Notes: a model not told the origin generated them from the sequence alone. DNA of 64,000 bases from Stereum hirsutum FP-91666 SS1 (GCF_000264905.1 NW_006763149.1:652212-716211); one strand, 5' to 3'; shown: positions 10,052 through 25,296, counted from the stretch's first letter. Made by a program: numbers and translations.

Positions 10052-13000
10052 ATGGACTCGCCAAGGACTATACCGGACAGCGAGGACGAGTCCGAGCGGA
10101 ATGCTAGGCCGACGCGCCAACCGATATTCTCATTATCTTCCTACACATCTCCTACAGCTTCTCTGCGCGGCACGACCCTTGATTTACCTTTCGATTCGTT
10201 AGACACGCCTGGAATAATCACGCCTGGTATACCCATCACGCCACGGATTGAAGAGACGACCAGGCTGTTAGAAGCTCAGCATGACGCGAGAGATTTGGAA
10301 ACAGGGCAGGAGGGAGGCTCAGTATTGAGTACTGGGTACGGTGCGCTCGACAGTGGAGAGCCTTCTAATGGAGGTATGATTATCAATCTTTTGTCGCTAA
10401 ATTGTCTCGCTCAAATAATCTGGTACCACATTGACAGAATCGGCAAAATCTTCGCCTCCGAGCAAAAGATCGTCGAGATGGGCAAAAGTTCAATACTATA
10501 TACCCTCACTTTACTGGATACCGAACTACTCTCTATCGCTGTTCGTCCATCTTTTCCCTCCATGCATGATTGTGTGTAGATGCTCAGAGGTTTTGGTTCA
10601 GACTTGGAGGAGACCTTCTTGCAGGTGCAACCGTCTCCGCCATGCTCATCCCCCAATCAGTCAGTTACGCATCGTCGTTGGCGAAGCTCAGTCCTGTCAC
10701 TGGTCTCGTGCGTATATTTCCTTTCTTTTTCTCATGCATGGGGATGGCCCGCCCTTGTGAGTCCAAACAGGTTTACACCTATGAACGTGGCAAGCGCGGT
10801 ATAGCACAGCTTGGACTTCTCAACCACCCCTCATGTCGGTGCCACAGCTCGTCATCTTGCTATATTTGCTTTCACATCTTTCTGATGACGCACTCTCTTC
10901 TATCTTCGAGACCATATCGCGCTATGAATCTCCCATATTAGATCACCCGTCTTGATGGCTCCTACTCTTGATCCTGGTTCACAATACTGAACCAAAAAAC
11001 ATTCTTGCCACACAGTTCTCTGCCTCGATACCGCCTCTCGTCTATGCCCTCCTCGGAACCTCTCGCCAACTCAACGTTGCACCAGAGGCGGCACTCTCAC
11101 TCCTCGTCGGTCAAGCCATCTCTGACGTCTTGCATGCCGACCCTCACTCCCATCCCGAGCATGCGGATGCTGTGGGTTTAGCCGTGTCAAGCGTCATTGT
11201 CGTTCAGGTAGTCCAATCCGTCGAAGCAATTGTCAGTCTTGCGCTGACAGTAAATATCATCTTGTGTGGTTGTTGTTTGAGTTAGGTCGGACTGATCTCG
11301 TTTATGCTGGGCTTCTTCCGTCTTGGCTTCATCGACGTCGTTCTGTCGCGCGCTCTCCTTCGAGGCTTTATCACCGGCGTTGCCGTCGTCATCCTACTGT
11401 TCGTTTCTATCTCTTTAACTCTCCTTATCATTTCACCTCAGATTGACTTGATGGATTTTCATCTATATCAGCGAACAACTAATCCCCATGCTCGGCCTGA
11501 CCGCTCTTGAACACTCCGTGAACCCCCATACATCACTCGACAAACTCTTATTCTTACTCGAATACGGATTCACACACTTCCACCGGCCGACGGCAGCCAC
11601 CAGTCTTGCGGCATTGTGCTCTTTGGTTTTCCTGAGAAGTTTGAAGGGGATGTGTAGGAAGTGGCCGTTATTGTACAGAATGCCCGAGGTACTTGTTGTT
11701 GTCATTCTTTCGACCAGTAAGTCTTCCCTTGGATTGATGATGTGCTCGGTGAGCTAGTTGCTGTTATAGGAATGGAGTTACTGACGACATGGGATCAGTT
11801 TTGAGCGCTCAGCTACGGTGGGATGAGGACGGGATAGATATCCTTGGTGCTGTGAATATCAACACTGGCGCTCATTTCTTCAAATTCCCGCTGCATCATT
11901 CGCATTTGAAGTATGTCCGGCAGACGACATCGACAGCTGTGTATGTTCTTTTCTTCTTTGTGCGCTAGCCCATGATCACTTCCATGTCATTGGTGATCTT
12001 TCAAACATCCCGAGTAACATAAGTTATTAATCCCTCCTTCCATTCTCTCTCGCGATAGTCTCATCTCAATCATCGGCTTCCTTGACTCCATCGTCGCAGC
12101 AAAGCAGAACGGCTCTCGCTTTGGACACTCTATCTCGCCTAATCGTGAGCTCGTAGCGCTTGGTGCAGCAAACTTGGTGGGCTCGTTCGTTCCCGGGACG
12201 TTGCCGGCTTATGGGAGTATTACAAGGTACTTCCATATTTGCGTTTGTAGATGTGACTGGCTGATGCTGAGATTGATATAACAGGTCGAGGATCAACGGC
12301 GATGTGGGTGGACGAACCCAGATGGCTTCGATCATTTGTGCGGGAATAGTGTTGCTGGCGACATTCTTCCTCCTCCCATGGCTATATTTCTTGCCGAAGT
12401 GTGTTCTTGGTTCGATGTGAGTGCCCAATTTCCATCTCTAAGGATGCTTTGTACATGCAAGAGTGGTTCCAGTACTGACGTTGGCATATGGTGCGGGTTC
12501 GGCATGCTAGTATATGTCTGGTTGTGTATAGTCTACTCGCAGAGACGCCACACGACGTTATATTCTACTGGAGGTGCGTGCTTCCATCCCTTTTCCTTTG
12601 ATGACTTCGTTGAACACATATATCTGCGTCGCCGCACGATTCAGGATGCGCGCCTGGATTGACATGGCGCTCATGTCTCTCACCTTCATCCTCACTATCA
12701 TCTGGAACGTCCAGGTCGGAGTAGTCGTCAGTTTGATCATCTCGTTGCTGTTGGTCGTGAGGCGGAGCTCGAAGACGAGGATGTCGATTTTGGTAGGTCT
12801 TCATTTTGAGCTGGCCCCTTCATCACTTTGCTGAAGAATCGTTTCTGCATTGGTCCGGTCCTGTCGGTCATGTGGTGGTATTGTCGTGTATCGCGGCGTG
12901 GTCGAGTAGGGCAGGATTCCAGGAACGGATAGGTGGAAGCCTATCAACGAGAACCCAGAGGCGGAGGAAAATATCCCGGGAACACTGATTGTTAGGATTA

Positions 13001-13675
13001 GAGATAACCTCGATTTCGGTGCGCCTTTTCATTTGTTCCTCAGTCTTGGCGCATGCGCTGACGAGTCGGTTCCCCAGCCAACACTGCACAACTGAAAGGT
13101 ACGCCCCTTCGTTGATGATACGTCTGGAGCAAGGGTCGTTTCAATAACACGTACTTGGACCACCGTTACTGTAGAGCGTCTACGCAGACTAGAGCTCTAC
13201 GGTGTTGATCCCATCCATCCCTCCGAAGCGCCGCGAAGACAGCAGGCGAGGGTTATCGTGTTCCACCTCTCTGACGTTGAGTCCTGTGATGCCTCGTACG
13301 TTCTGCTCTTTTGCTCCTGTTTATCCTTGTCTCAAGTAATGAATTTGTGATCATGTAGGGCGGTGCAAATATTCTACGAACTGTTCGAGACGTATATCGT
13401 ATGCAGCTTCTCGCCTGTATCTTCCTTTCTCTTCAGCGCTGACTCTATCTATCGTATCTCCCACTCAAATTTTATCTGCTTGTTTCTTCCAAAAGAATCG
13501 TGGGGTAACTGTCTACGTGACACATCTTCGCCGAGTCGTAAGGCACAGCTTCGAGCGAGGAGGCATCGTCGAACTTATTGGCGAAGAGGCATTCTATCAA
13601 GATGTGGCGGCGGCGATAAGTAGGGTGGCGAGTGAGCATCAAGTATTTGGTGGGAGATTCTCCCAGGGTGGTTGA
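10052..13675 (+). CDS. SulP-family sulfate permease with STAS domain
   Basis: Model join(10052..10373,10438..10540,10590..10707,11016..11207,11286..11398,11472..11716,11799..11940,12059..12226,12285..12416,12511..12573,12645..12792,12910..13018,13078..13098,13175..13295,13359..13398,13496..13675), 738 aa, all joins in frame. Residues 1-110 form a polar, Pro/Thr-rich cytoplasmic tail. The SulP core (about 115-580) begins YYIPSLYWIPNYSLS and includes GDLLAGATVSAMLIPQSVSY, LGTSRQLNVAPEAALSLL and GFLDSIVAAKQ, all classic family motifs. The last 155 residues are a STAS domain (IPGTLIVRIRDNLDFANTAQ, then SCDASAVQIFYELFE). It resembles the yeast YPR003C type more than the plasma-membrane Sul1/2 type. 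It transports sulfate or a related anion; the membrane is not evident. Exon 13 is only 21 nt and intron 3 is 308 nt. The transposon ends 200 bp upstream of its ATG. Confidence 0.9.
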
Positions 13676-14312
13676 CGGGGCCGCTGTAGGGTTATGGGGA
13701 TGGAGATGTTTACGACTTTTCACGATGACTAACGAAAGTGGTTGTGATATCCCCTCGCGCAGATGCGGATTAGGGCGAACTTCGTACATAGACTATCACT
13801 GGATCCGAGCACATTTGACTATGGCTGGCTCTTGTGTTCTTTCCTTTCCTCTCTTTCTTCTTCTCACATTTCTAATCCTTGTACCTCTTGGGCTTGTCTC
13901 TTTTCATCTCTCGCACATGCTGCTCTCATTTTGTTCCGTTCTCGTTGCACATCGCATTGGGCTTCTGTTCGTATTCTTGCATAGTTCACGCTAGGTGTTC
14001 TACTAGTATAATGAGTAGCTCATTCTGTACTTTCAGTGTCATTGTGGTCTTCTTTGTATCCATCACTAGCATTGCCCATGATTGCTGGCTTCGATTGGCT
14101 TCCCAGTTTCACTTTTCCGATGACCTCGACCGAACGTCATCACCGTGCGAACTCAACTCACTAACAATTTGACTTGTTGCGCGCGTTTGCAAGACCGCCA
14201 GCACTTGTACCCTCAAGTTAGCCCATATCTTCATCTTTTCGCCTATGGATCATAGGAGCATCTATCTACGCTCGAAGCACTCGCAAATCAAAAGGCGGCT
14301 GAAAAGCTCAGG
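13676..14312. other. Convergent 3' intergenic region
   Basis: Lies between the 3' ends of the sulfate permease (+) and the WD40 gene (-). It is pyrimidine-rich on the plus strand (13850-14000). I see no further gene. Confidence 0.5.
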
Positions 14313-16364
14313 TTACCCAGCATCTGTCACGGAGCCTGAGAAGTCCCACAACCGGATCGAGTCGTCCTTCGTCTCTGGCTGTTTTCGTGCCCGCGACTTG
14401 CGTACCACGCGAGTCTTTTGCGCAGATTCGTCTTCCTCACATGAAGACCCCGACGAGCTTGTCCCCGAAGGAGAGTCAGGAGTGAGATGATCGAAGTGAC
14501 GCGAGCCTGAGACGGAGAGAAGGAATGGATGTAGTGGGTGGAAGGACGTAGAGCCGATTGCGTCTGTAGACAAATCACCCATAATTATCGCCCATCAATC
14601 GTGGCATTGGCCGATAAAGTTGGGCTGTAGGCCTACCTTCATGTGCGTGGAACCTTAGAGCCGGACGGTTCATTACGGTATTTGTCGTGGTGGGCATTTC
14701 ACCTGTAGTGTCCATGGGCAAATCGGCGGGAGGTGCGCCCTCATCGAGGTCAAACATGCATACATCTCCGTCCTTTCCATGCACGGCATGTTAGAATAGT
14801 CCACGGAAGTGAGAAAGTTAGCGTGGTGGGCTTACCGGGGTGCCCGTACTCATCCACTTCCCACCGATATCGACGTCAAATTTCAACCGCTGGTTTGTGT
14901 CCTCGCTCTTCCGTGCCGCGGTAGCCAGACCTGTGGCAGAGGCGCAGGCAGAGCGATCGAACACCTGTACTGGCGTGAATGTGTCACCTCTGAGGTCCCA
15001 TGCGTAGATGCTTGTATGACGGCGAAAGGAAGCATAAAGGATGTGCGGTTTGTATGGATGGAACGCGATCTGAAAGAATTTATTAGAAAAAATGGAGCGA
15101 TATTAAAGGATGGATAGTGATGTGATGATATAATTGCCTGTGACACCGAAGCCCTGACAGCAGCATCACTGAATCCAATCCACCCCACCGCTTTACCATT
15201 GTCTGCATCATCTTCGTTGAACAGCGCGATATTAGCACCATTGATCGAAGGTGGGCTCAGCGAACCGGCCGCGAAAAACGAGCCGGAGGGGCAGAAGGAC
15301 AAAGCCGACAGTATGCCTACCATCAGAACAGTAATGAGATGTATATCCAGTTGGTCTACTAAAGCACACTATAGAGGCCTCTACCTTTGAGCCCATCTCT
15401 GCTTTTGCGGGAAGGTGTTGTGAGTATACGGGTGCCTTCGCCAGGTGTTTGAAGATCGAATACTTCGATGGCAGAATCAAAGCCACAGTACAGTCTGCAC
15501 ATATGTTAGGGTTGCGTTCAGTGGCGAGACCAGACGGGATTTAAGCTGACCTTTGTCCGGTGAGGTTGAACGCTAGACTATGTGGTGCAATCTGCCGCTC
15601 ACGATGGTCGACAATTTTGTATGACGCTCTAAGCTGCGGTATCTAGATATGAGACCACAGCCATGCCAAAGATCAAGAGAAGACCCACACGACCGGATGC
15701 TGCATCCAGCAGTCGAACGGGTGACTCTCGTACAGATGCAACAAAGCAGAACGAAGCAAGGTCAAAGACTGTGGCACGAGGATACCAAGCATAGTCAACG
15801 ATTGGCGCTGCTTGAGGCAAGGTAGTCCAGGTTCTGTTCGCGATCTGCTCTGTATTGGTCGTCAGTTCAGGATTAGAGGAAAGAGATGAACGGCACTCGC
15901 CTGTCTGAGCTAATGATAAGTGGAGAATTTCTGGAGGTCTAGACAGTTACATGTGCATGAATGAGGTGAATGATAAGGGATCTCGGATACCTACAAGTTG
16001 AGCATCTGAAAGCTGCGATTTTCACAGTGAGCGAGAGCCATTGAGCCATCGGGACACCTGTTCAAAAGAAAGAGTACATAAGTCAGATTTATGCTTAGAA
16101 GGGTAGAGTCCAGCAGTAACGGGAGGACAGGTCGTGGTCCTTCATCCCACTTATCTGGCAGCAGCTCAGTAAAAACACTCACCATTTTGCAGACCGGACA
16201 AAATTATTGGAGAAAGAAGGATCAGGCGTCAAACGAACGGTGCCACCTAACAATGGATTTGATGAGACATCGTAGGACGGCGGCGCCCATGTGTATTCTG
16301 CACTTGTTTGCGCCATCGGAAACTGAGAAGAAGTTGCTTCGTTTTTGCTGAATGAGTGCCACAC
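14313..16364 (-). CDS. WRAP53/TCAB1-like WD40 protein
   Basis: Model complement(join(14313..14563,14637..14772,14836..15069,15138..15316,15385..15494,15551..15633,15689..15849,15901..15938,15995..16057,16183..16364)), 478 aa; a start at 16316 (MAQTSAEYTWAPP) is equally possible. WD40 blades follow in the order of human WRAP53: a W-CPDGSMALAHCENRSF blade, then IVDYAWYPRATVFD, SVRESPVRLLDA, LRASYKIVDH, APHSLAFNLTGQRLYCGFD, GILSALSFCPSGSFFAAGS, IAFHPYKPHILYASFRR and DTNQRLKFDVDIGGKWMSTG, ending near GSTSFHPLHPFLLSVSGSRHFD. WRAP53 binds CAB-box scaRNAs and telomerase RNA and escorts them within the nucleus; that role here is inferred. Two introns need GC donors (after 15901 and 15138). The gene is transcribed divergently from the ion transporter at 16766. 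Confidence 0.82.
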
Positions 16365-16765
16365 AGAAAGCCTGGTGGTGGTTCGTGATCAAAAGGTATC
16401 GGCGCCAGTGGCACGCCACAACAGAGGTTCAAGTTCGGCTCGGGAAATGCCGATAGAAGTATTTTCTTCCGATTCCTTGGCGGCGGAGAACTTGAACATC
16501 GCGAGTGACGCATGCGCCCTCCGAACATATAAAAGGCTCTCGCTTCTAGCAATAACGATAACTGTGACCCTCTCGCTGACTCGGAATTGTGAACCTCTTG
16601 AACCTTCCGTGCAAGCCTTGGGCTGGTAGACGTATCTGGCAGCTCAGGTCACTTCACTTCGTGGTTGACCAACATGCCCGGGCTCACGCTATCAGATGAT
16701 TTTTTCTTCTTTCTTCAACATTATGATAAACAGGCTCCCCCGAAGAAGACACCCCCTTCAATCTC
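16365..16765. promoter_or_regulatory. Divergent promoter region
   Basis: The 401 bp between the starts of the WRAP53-like gene (-) and the ion transporter (+). It must hold both promoters. A pyrimidine run lies just before the transporter start (16700-16720). I see no specific site I can name. Confidence 0.4.
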
Positions 16766-19227
16766 ATGGCTAGTTTGACGGACAACTCGAACACAAGTTC
16801 TGACATTTCTTCTTGGTCGTCTATCCTCCCTCTCGTCGTATTCTTCGTAACAAGTATTTACCTCCCTCAATACCCTTCACCGCTATTTACTGACATCTTT
16901 CACGATTTCAAGATATCATAATCATATTCCCCTCCTCCGTTCCCATTCCGTTTTTTGTTCTACGCCTCGTCCGAAACACACTCGTCTCGGCCCGCATCAT
17001 CTCACCACCACTGGACTCATCTGCCTCTCGCAGAAGACAATTCCACTTCAATTTTATCACCGTTCCACTAATCAGCGTTCTCGTTCTCCTTGCCTGTGGC
17101 GCTATTGATGGAACGACGATACATAGGGGTATCGTGGGAGCCGATGGAGTACATCCCATCGATATCATGGCTTTGTTCATTTCGCTGGTCAGTTGAGTTT
17201 TATACGAACGAATTGAACTATCCAAATAAGTATTGAGTAAACGTAGGCATATCTATCCATATCTCTAGATGCCACAGGCCTATTTCGATTTCTCGCCTTC
17301 TGGGTCGCAAGAAAAGGCGGCAAGTCGGGCCAGAGGCTCTATTTTTATATTTACTGCTTTTTCTTAGTTAGTGGGGTCATCGTTGGGAACGTAAGTCGCA
17401 ACTTTGTTTGCCCAGTCATCAATGTTGAAATTTTCTGCACTTAGGATCCAGTCATCCTCTCCGGCACGGTATTTCTAGCGTACCTCACGCGTATGTCTGG
17501 GTGTGTCGCAATCAGTGACCAGTCCGAATATGATATTCTTATATTCGTTGTTTTTCATTGACAGCATAACACCACCGACAGCGTGGATCTACGCTCAATT
17601 TACTGCTGCAAACATGGGTATGCCTGCTTTTTAACTAATTATCTGCTTCCTCTAATATTTGACTGCCATGCCCGTAACAGCCTCCGCCGTCCTCGTCTCT
17701 TCTAATCCGACGAACCTTGTCCTCTCTGGCGCCTTCAACATCACCTTTATAACCTACACCTCAACTCTCATTCTCCCCTTCATAGCATCCGCAATCATTG
17801 TTTATCCCGTGCTCGCCTGCTTGCTACTCAGGAAAGAAGGGTTGATTCCGAAGAGGATCGACCTTGGCTTCGATGATGATGCCGGAATCGAGACACAAAA
17901 TTCTGACAACAGTCAACTCCAAGGAGTTCAAGCCAATGAAGGCAATAGTGATAGCGTCTCATTGGCAGCCACTGCCGAAATCGAACTCGAACGCGCCCCT
18001 TCGACAAACGCAACCTTGACCCTCCACGATAAACCAGGGGCCATTTTCGGCTCTGTGCTTTTGCTCGTGACGCTTGCGGTGTTGGTGGGCACGTCGACGA
18101 TAGGAGTGCAGGTTTGGCAGGTGACGGTCCCTCCTGCGTTGATCATGCTGGGGAGGGATGCGTGGTGTGATTGGAGGAGGTGGAGGGAAGCGGAGAAGGG
18201 AAGAACTGATGGGCATGGTGAAGATAGTGGTGGTACTGGCGAAGTGAGCGATATTGAAGCGGTCATGGAGGATTCCACGTCGGAAAGGCCGATCGAAATG
18301 CAGAGGATGAAATCCAACGAACTTCCACCTACCGCTCAAAATCAGAACACTTCGGAACCAGAATCTGACCTGCCCCCGCCCCAATATCAGCGCCACCAAC
18401 CCCAACGGGTCACTCTATCTTCCCTCTTTACTCCCACCGTCACCTCCCTCCAACACATCTTCCCAACGATTCACACCCTATCCCAGCGGCTCCCGCTCCC
18501 TCTCCTCCCATTCGCATTTATGATGTTCATTCTCGTACAAGGTCTCGCCTCCAAAGGTTGGGTAGAGATATTTGGCGGTTGGTGGGATAGTTGGGTTAGG
18601 AGGACAGGGGTCGTGGGTGCTGTGTTTGGGATGGTGGGTATTAGTGGGGTGTTGTGTAATGTGAGTCTGATTTCGCCCTATCTTCCTTTACAATATTTCT
18701 GCCTCCCTGCCTCTGTCTTTGCATACTGCGGAGTACATCACCAACTCACCGATCGAATCACAGGTCTGCGGAACGAATATCGGAACCACCATCCTCCTCG
18801 CGCGCACCCTCCAAGCCTGGCTCTCTTCCACCACCGGCACCACCACCTCCGACACACCGTCCAAACTCCTCCAATACGCCTCGATCTACGCCCTAGCCCT
18901 CGGATCGAACTACGGCGCGTTCACCTTTACTTTCGGGGCTTCGCTCGCCGGGTTGTTGTGGAGGGATATATTGCGGCAGAAAGGAATTGTTGTGAGACGG
19001 TGCGTTTGTCCACCGCGATACGCCGGCCCACCCTCCCCATCTGTTCACCATCTTTTCTCTTCAAAAACGCACGTTATTCGCTGAGCTGACCATATATCGT
19101 GCCCCGCAACTGTCCCGATAATTCTAGGCTGGAATTCGCAAAAATCAACGTCGCGCTTTGGATCGTCGCTTCTCTGGCAGGTGGGGCGGTCTTGGTCGGA
19201 CAAGCGATCATTAAACATGGATCGTGA
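16766..19227 (+). CDS. ArsB/NhaD-type ion transporter (IT superfamily)
   Basis: Model join(16766..16853,16913..17187,17247..17390,17445..17500,17565..17617,17681..18660,18764..18999,19128..19227), 643 aa, in frame throughout. Many hydrophobic segments: LPLVVFFVTN, the FITVPLISVLVLLACGAIDG segment, MALFISLAYLSISLDATG, then VIVGNDPVILSGTVFLAYLT, SAVLVSSNPTNLVLSGAF, and near the end CGTNIGTTILLARTLQAW and ALGSNYGAFTFTFGASLAG. The NDP and SSNPTN motifs, repeated in reverse topology by CGTNIG, are characteristic of citrate-transporter-like/ArsB carriers with two inverted halves. A long hydrophilic, acidic loop (about 250-410) separates the halves. Substrate unknown: arsenite, Na+/H+, phosphate or organic anions are all possible within this superfamily. 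Integral membrane protein. Confidence 0.85.
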
Positions 19228-19659
19228 GGCTCGATTTTATGGGGAAGCAAAATGAATTGCTTTCTAGAGCATCCATGAAGGGGACGGTCTAGTAGTAGAC
19301 TGCGAAAGCAAGGCGGTGGAAGGGAAGGTTGCATAGTATGAAGGTACCGGCGCCACAAGTGGTGATCAGATGTGGTGCTTGTGAGTTGGAATGTCTCTTG
19401 TACTATGTTAGTGGTTCATGTCGCTAAGATTGCAGACGTTGAGTGCGTAAGTGCCACTATCACCTTGGACTCAGTTTCTCCCTCAAACGATCCACCGACG
19501 CGTAAACGATGACCGTCTGGATCGTCGAGCGATGACTAGACCTCGAACAAACACAAAAAAACCATACACTCGACAGTCCGCGATCCTGATACCCCACGAC
19601 GAACTTTTCAAAAGACAATGGAGAAGAAAAAGAGCACGAAAGCGTCAATTCCGGTGTAT
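19228..19659. other. Intergenic region, nothing recognised
   Basis: 3' flank of the ion transporter up to the tRNA-Leu gene. No open gene structure or repeat seen. Confidence 0.5.
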
Positions 19660-19766
19660 TGACGAGAGTGGGATTTGAACCCACGCCCCCGAAGAGATCA
19701 GATTATCTTTAATATATATGGCTTGGAACCTTAGTCTGACGCCTTAGACCGCTCGGCCATCTCGCC
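19660..19766 (-). tRNA. tRNA-Leu (anticodon AAG), intron-containing
   Basis: Minus strand. Acceptor GGCGAGA pairs with TCTCGTC, discriminator A. The D-arm and type II variable arm (CTCTTCGGGGG) are those of tRNA-Leu, and the T-arm GTGGGTTCAAATCCCAC is perfect. Anticodon stem TCAGA/TCTGA closes the loop CTAAGGA, giving anticodon AAG, which decodes CUU. A 25-nt intron sits at the canonical 37/38 position. The mature sequence is the same as that of the copy at 26770. Confidence 0.95.
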
Positions 19767-21996
19767 ATGACATGGTACATGGTACCGTGTGTCGGGACGG
19801 GGGTCAGGGGGATTGCGGACGGGGAGCTGAATACGGAATGTGGTGAGGCATCGATATGGATGGGTAGGATCGTAAGGGGTGCAGTAATCCGGATGGACCA
19901 TCCTGAAATGTATAAGAAAAAGACTACGTACACTTGAGCACGACGGAAAGCCCAGGGCACGAGGTTAGGACCCAACGTAGCACTGATGGACTGAAAGATT
20001 TCCTGAGAGCGCTTTATGCACGAAGCACCCAAGCCAATGACGCCGATCTGTGAGACGACATGCATGCATGCATGTATGTGGACCTGGCTTGTCGTGGATA
20101 GGCAAGCTAGCAGGAGAGAATACTACTAACTTATCAATTCAACAACAATCGGAAGCCCCTAGACCGCTAGCACTCGCCCAGCTGAGTGGACCTGACCAGG
20201 CAAGACTACGCCTCTGACATGTAATAGACAAACGATGGAATTCAAAAGCTGAATGTTCATTTGCCCCTGCCCCACAGGGCAAGTACAGGAGTACGGAGTA
20301 GCGCGATTGAACAGGCCTGGCTTGATATAAAACCGAAGTATTATGACAGCATTTCATCGAGGTTGCGGCTTGGAGAGAAAAATAAATCGTGCCCATGCTG
20401 TTGAGGAACAGTCGCGACCAAGGGGAAGACAGAGCGAATTTTCATCGCGCTTGAGGCTCGGAGAAAAATAGACCGTGCCTGCACTGCAGAGGCATTACTA
20501 CGACCATGGGGAAGACAGAACAAAATTTCGATCCGATGCGACCCGCATTATCAGAAATTAATGCCCAGGCTAGTCATGCGCGCATGAAGTAAGGCCATTC
20601 GAAGACTTGGCTCTCAGCTCTTCACTATCGGCGGAGACTGAGAGGACCATAGTATCATTGCTATAATACAGCTAGCAAGGAGGTAAGAGCTTCAGTCGCG
20701 ACATGCTAGTCATAATCTCAAAGCTAGTCCCATGCTTGAATATATGAATAATCGCAATAGCTGAGAGCCATAACACAACACAGTGAATGGCATCGGAGGT
20801 CGCCGGTCGGCGGAGAACTATGACGCATGCGCGAAGGATAGCTTACCCCGACGAAGATTCACCGCAATTTTGTCAGTAAGACGAGATTGATGGCATCTGC
20901 GACCGACAGTGCAGCATCTCATCGGAAGCGAAAGGTAGATCGACAGTGCGTAGAGAGCTTTGAGGATCCGAAGCACCGCCGGCAAAATCAAGGCCAAACC
21001 CATATGAGCTCTGACAACTGCCAGCGTAATTGACATCCTCGCTATATGAAAGTATAATTATCAATAAATCAATGCAGACAGCGCAAAAATGGATGGTCGA
21101 ACGTCAAAAGGAGCCTAGAGAAAGAAGTGGATGTATCCTGTCACGCCGAAACGCTAGCAAAATAATTGACATGTGCGTGGGACGAGACGAAGAGTGCAAG
21201 GACGCATACCCATGAAGGATGGGTGCTGCTTGATGTTAGCCGACGTGGGAAGAGGTGTTACTTTATTGCACGGGAAATCGCGACGGTGTCGGGGAGCCCC
21301 GTTGCGTGCGTACATGAGGAAGGGTTATCTGTTGTCTTGGAATAGGCGGTATTCTTCCGACCGCATCGACTCGAGCGCAAGCAGACAAGATGTCATCTAT
21401 TTTCAGACAGCGGAAGTCGGCAAGCAAACTTAGCCATGTAACGAAAGAGGCAGAATTAGAGCGATCAGTGATGGCCGATGGCAGAGGAGTCATGTCATGG
21501 TGGTACCTTTTTGGAAGATTTTGCGGCGTGGGGGAAAAGATTCTCAAAGCCTGAATGAAGACAGCGCGATAGAGGGTGTTCACGAGCAAGGAGATCTCGT
21601 CAAGTGGACAGCATGCAGGAAAAAGGGAGTGCTAAGATGCCCTGGCTAATCGCGACTAGTGGCGAGCGGGTACTATTAGATAGTCGGAAGGAATAATGTA
21701 GCCAGTGAGTCGTGGAGGAGAGAGCTGGATGTGGTGATATGACCTGTCCTAAACGACGTTAATTGAGGTCGTAAAGGGTTGCCCGATGGGGGACGAGAAG
21801 AAAAGAGGCCTCTGCCCTGGGCGGCAGTTGCCGTTCCGGTATAATGAAGCGATAAGATTAGATGTCACGGCGGTTGCCCGAGACCGGCCAAGTTGGGAAC
21901 AAAAGCAGGCGTTGTTCAGCCCGACCTCCCTTTCTCTCTCCCACCTCGCCTCGCCTCTCCCTTTCACCGTCTTTCAGCTCTGCGAGTCAGTATCCA
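19767..21996. other. Long intergenic region before PKA
   Basis: 2.2 kb without a supportable gene. It holds an 88-bp imperfect tandem duplication (20353-20529), a (TGCA)n-like run at 20060-20080 and, near the 3' end, pyrimidine-rich sequence (21925-21975) likely to be the PKA promoter. A minus-strand frame at 19709-20065 runs into the tRNA gene and is rejected. Confidence 0.5.
20353..20529. repeat. Imperfect tandem duplication, 88-bp period
   Basis: Two diverged copies (20353-20440 and 20441-20529). Both start TTCATCG, share GGAGA(GA)AAAATA and CGTGCC blocks and end with GGGGAAGACAGA followed by an AATTT-like stretch. Confidence 0.7.
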
Positions 21997-24360
<2,364 letters not shown>

Positions 24361-25296
24361 GGTCTCTCTCAGGCTGACCGTATACTTTTTTGGTCTTCGG
24401 TTTTTTTCGCACTGCATCATCAGCACCCTCATCATCCTCATCATCCTCACCCTCCTCCTCATATCATGGACTTTGTTGTATACGCCGTCGCTTATGGATT
24501 AAGCGAACGTGCGATGCGGATTCTTTCTTCCTTCCTTTCTTCCTGCGTTTCTTTCGCATTTGTTGTTGTTGTTTGAGAGATTGTGGTATACCTGACATCC
24601 CGTCTCCTCGTCTCTGTAGTTGTTCGGATATTCTCCCCGAGTTCATCCGTGTCGTCTGTCTGCCCGATGTTGGCACTGTTGTTTTTTGGAACTCCCTCCC
24701 TCTTGTTGTGCCTGTCCTTGTGTTTGTGTTTTGTCATACCAACCCGTTCGTCGACATCCATGGGTGTTCTCCGTCTTCGCAATGGATTCGAGTCGCTGAT
24801 ATCCTTTCATCGTCCTTTTTCTGTGGATACCATCCAATGGAATATGGGGTCGTATCAGTTGAACTGCAACTCGAGACCTTCTTGTCCACGCTTCTCTTCC
24901 TATAGCTACTCGAGTACTTCCGGCTCCAGTTCCTGTTCTTTATTCCTTCCTGTATATTCGTTTATGTTTCCTGTTTCAGTCTGTATTGTCCCCTCGCCTT
25001 GGTGATGAGTCTTTGACTCTCACGCGCAACCTCCATACATACATAACTCACAAATTTGTCACAAATTCACGGATGCTTACTGTCATTGATTGCCTCTTTG
25101 CAAAGTATGAGGCGAGATGCGACTCCAAAAAGGGAGGTCTACATATCCGGTTCCTGAGGGTGATAGTTCCTCGTACGCTCGTCTATCTCATCCCACCTTT
25201 GGAATAACCCCGCTTTCGCATAGGGGCTCTCAAGCGCATCAGCGGTTCCATGAGGCAGTCTGCAACTTGGCGCATCATTCATACTGCCTCTTAAGA
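24361..25296. other. 3' intergenic region, pyrimidine-rich
   Basis: Follows PKA. A (TCATCC)n-like run at 24415-24470 and general CT-richness create several overlapping open frames on both strands that I regard as spurious. No gene seen. Confidence 0.5.

Noticed and set aside
19709..20065. 118-codon minus-strand frame with a hydrophobic start
   Set aside because: Its end runs through the tRNA-Leu gene and its composition is not protein-like; no exon partner was found.
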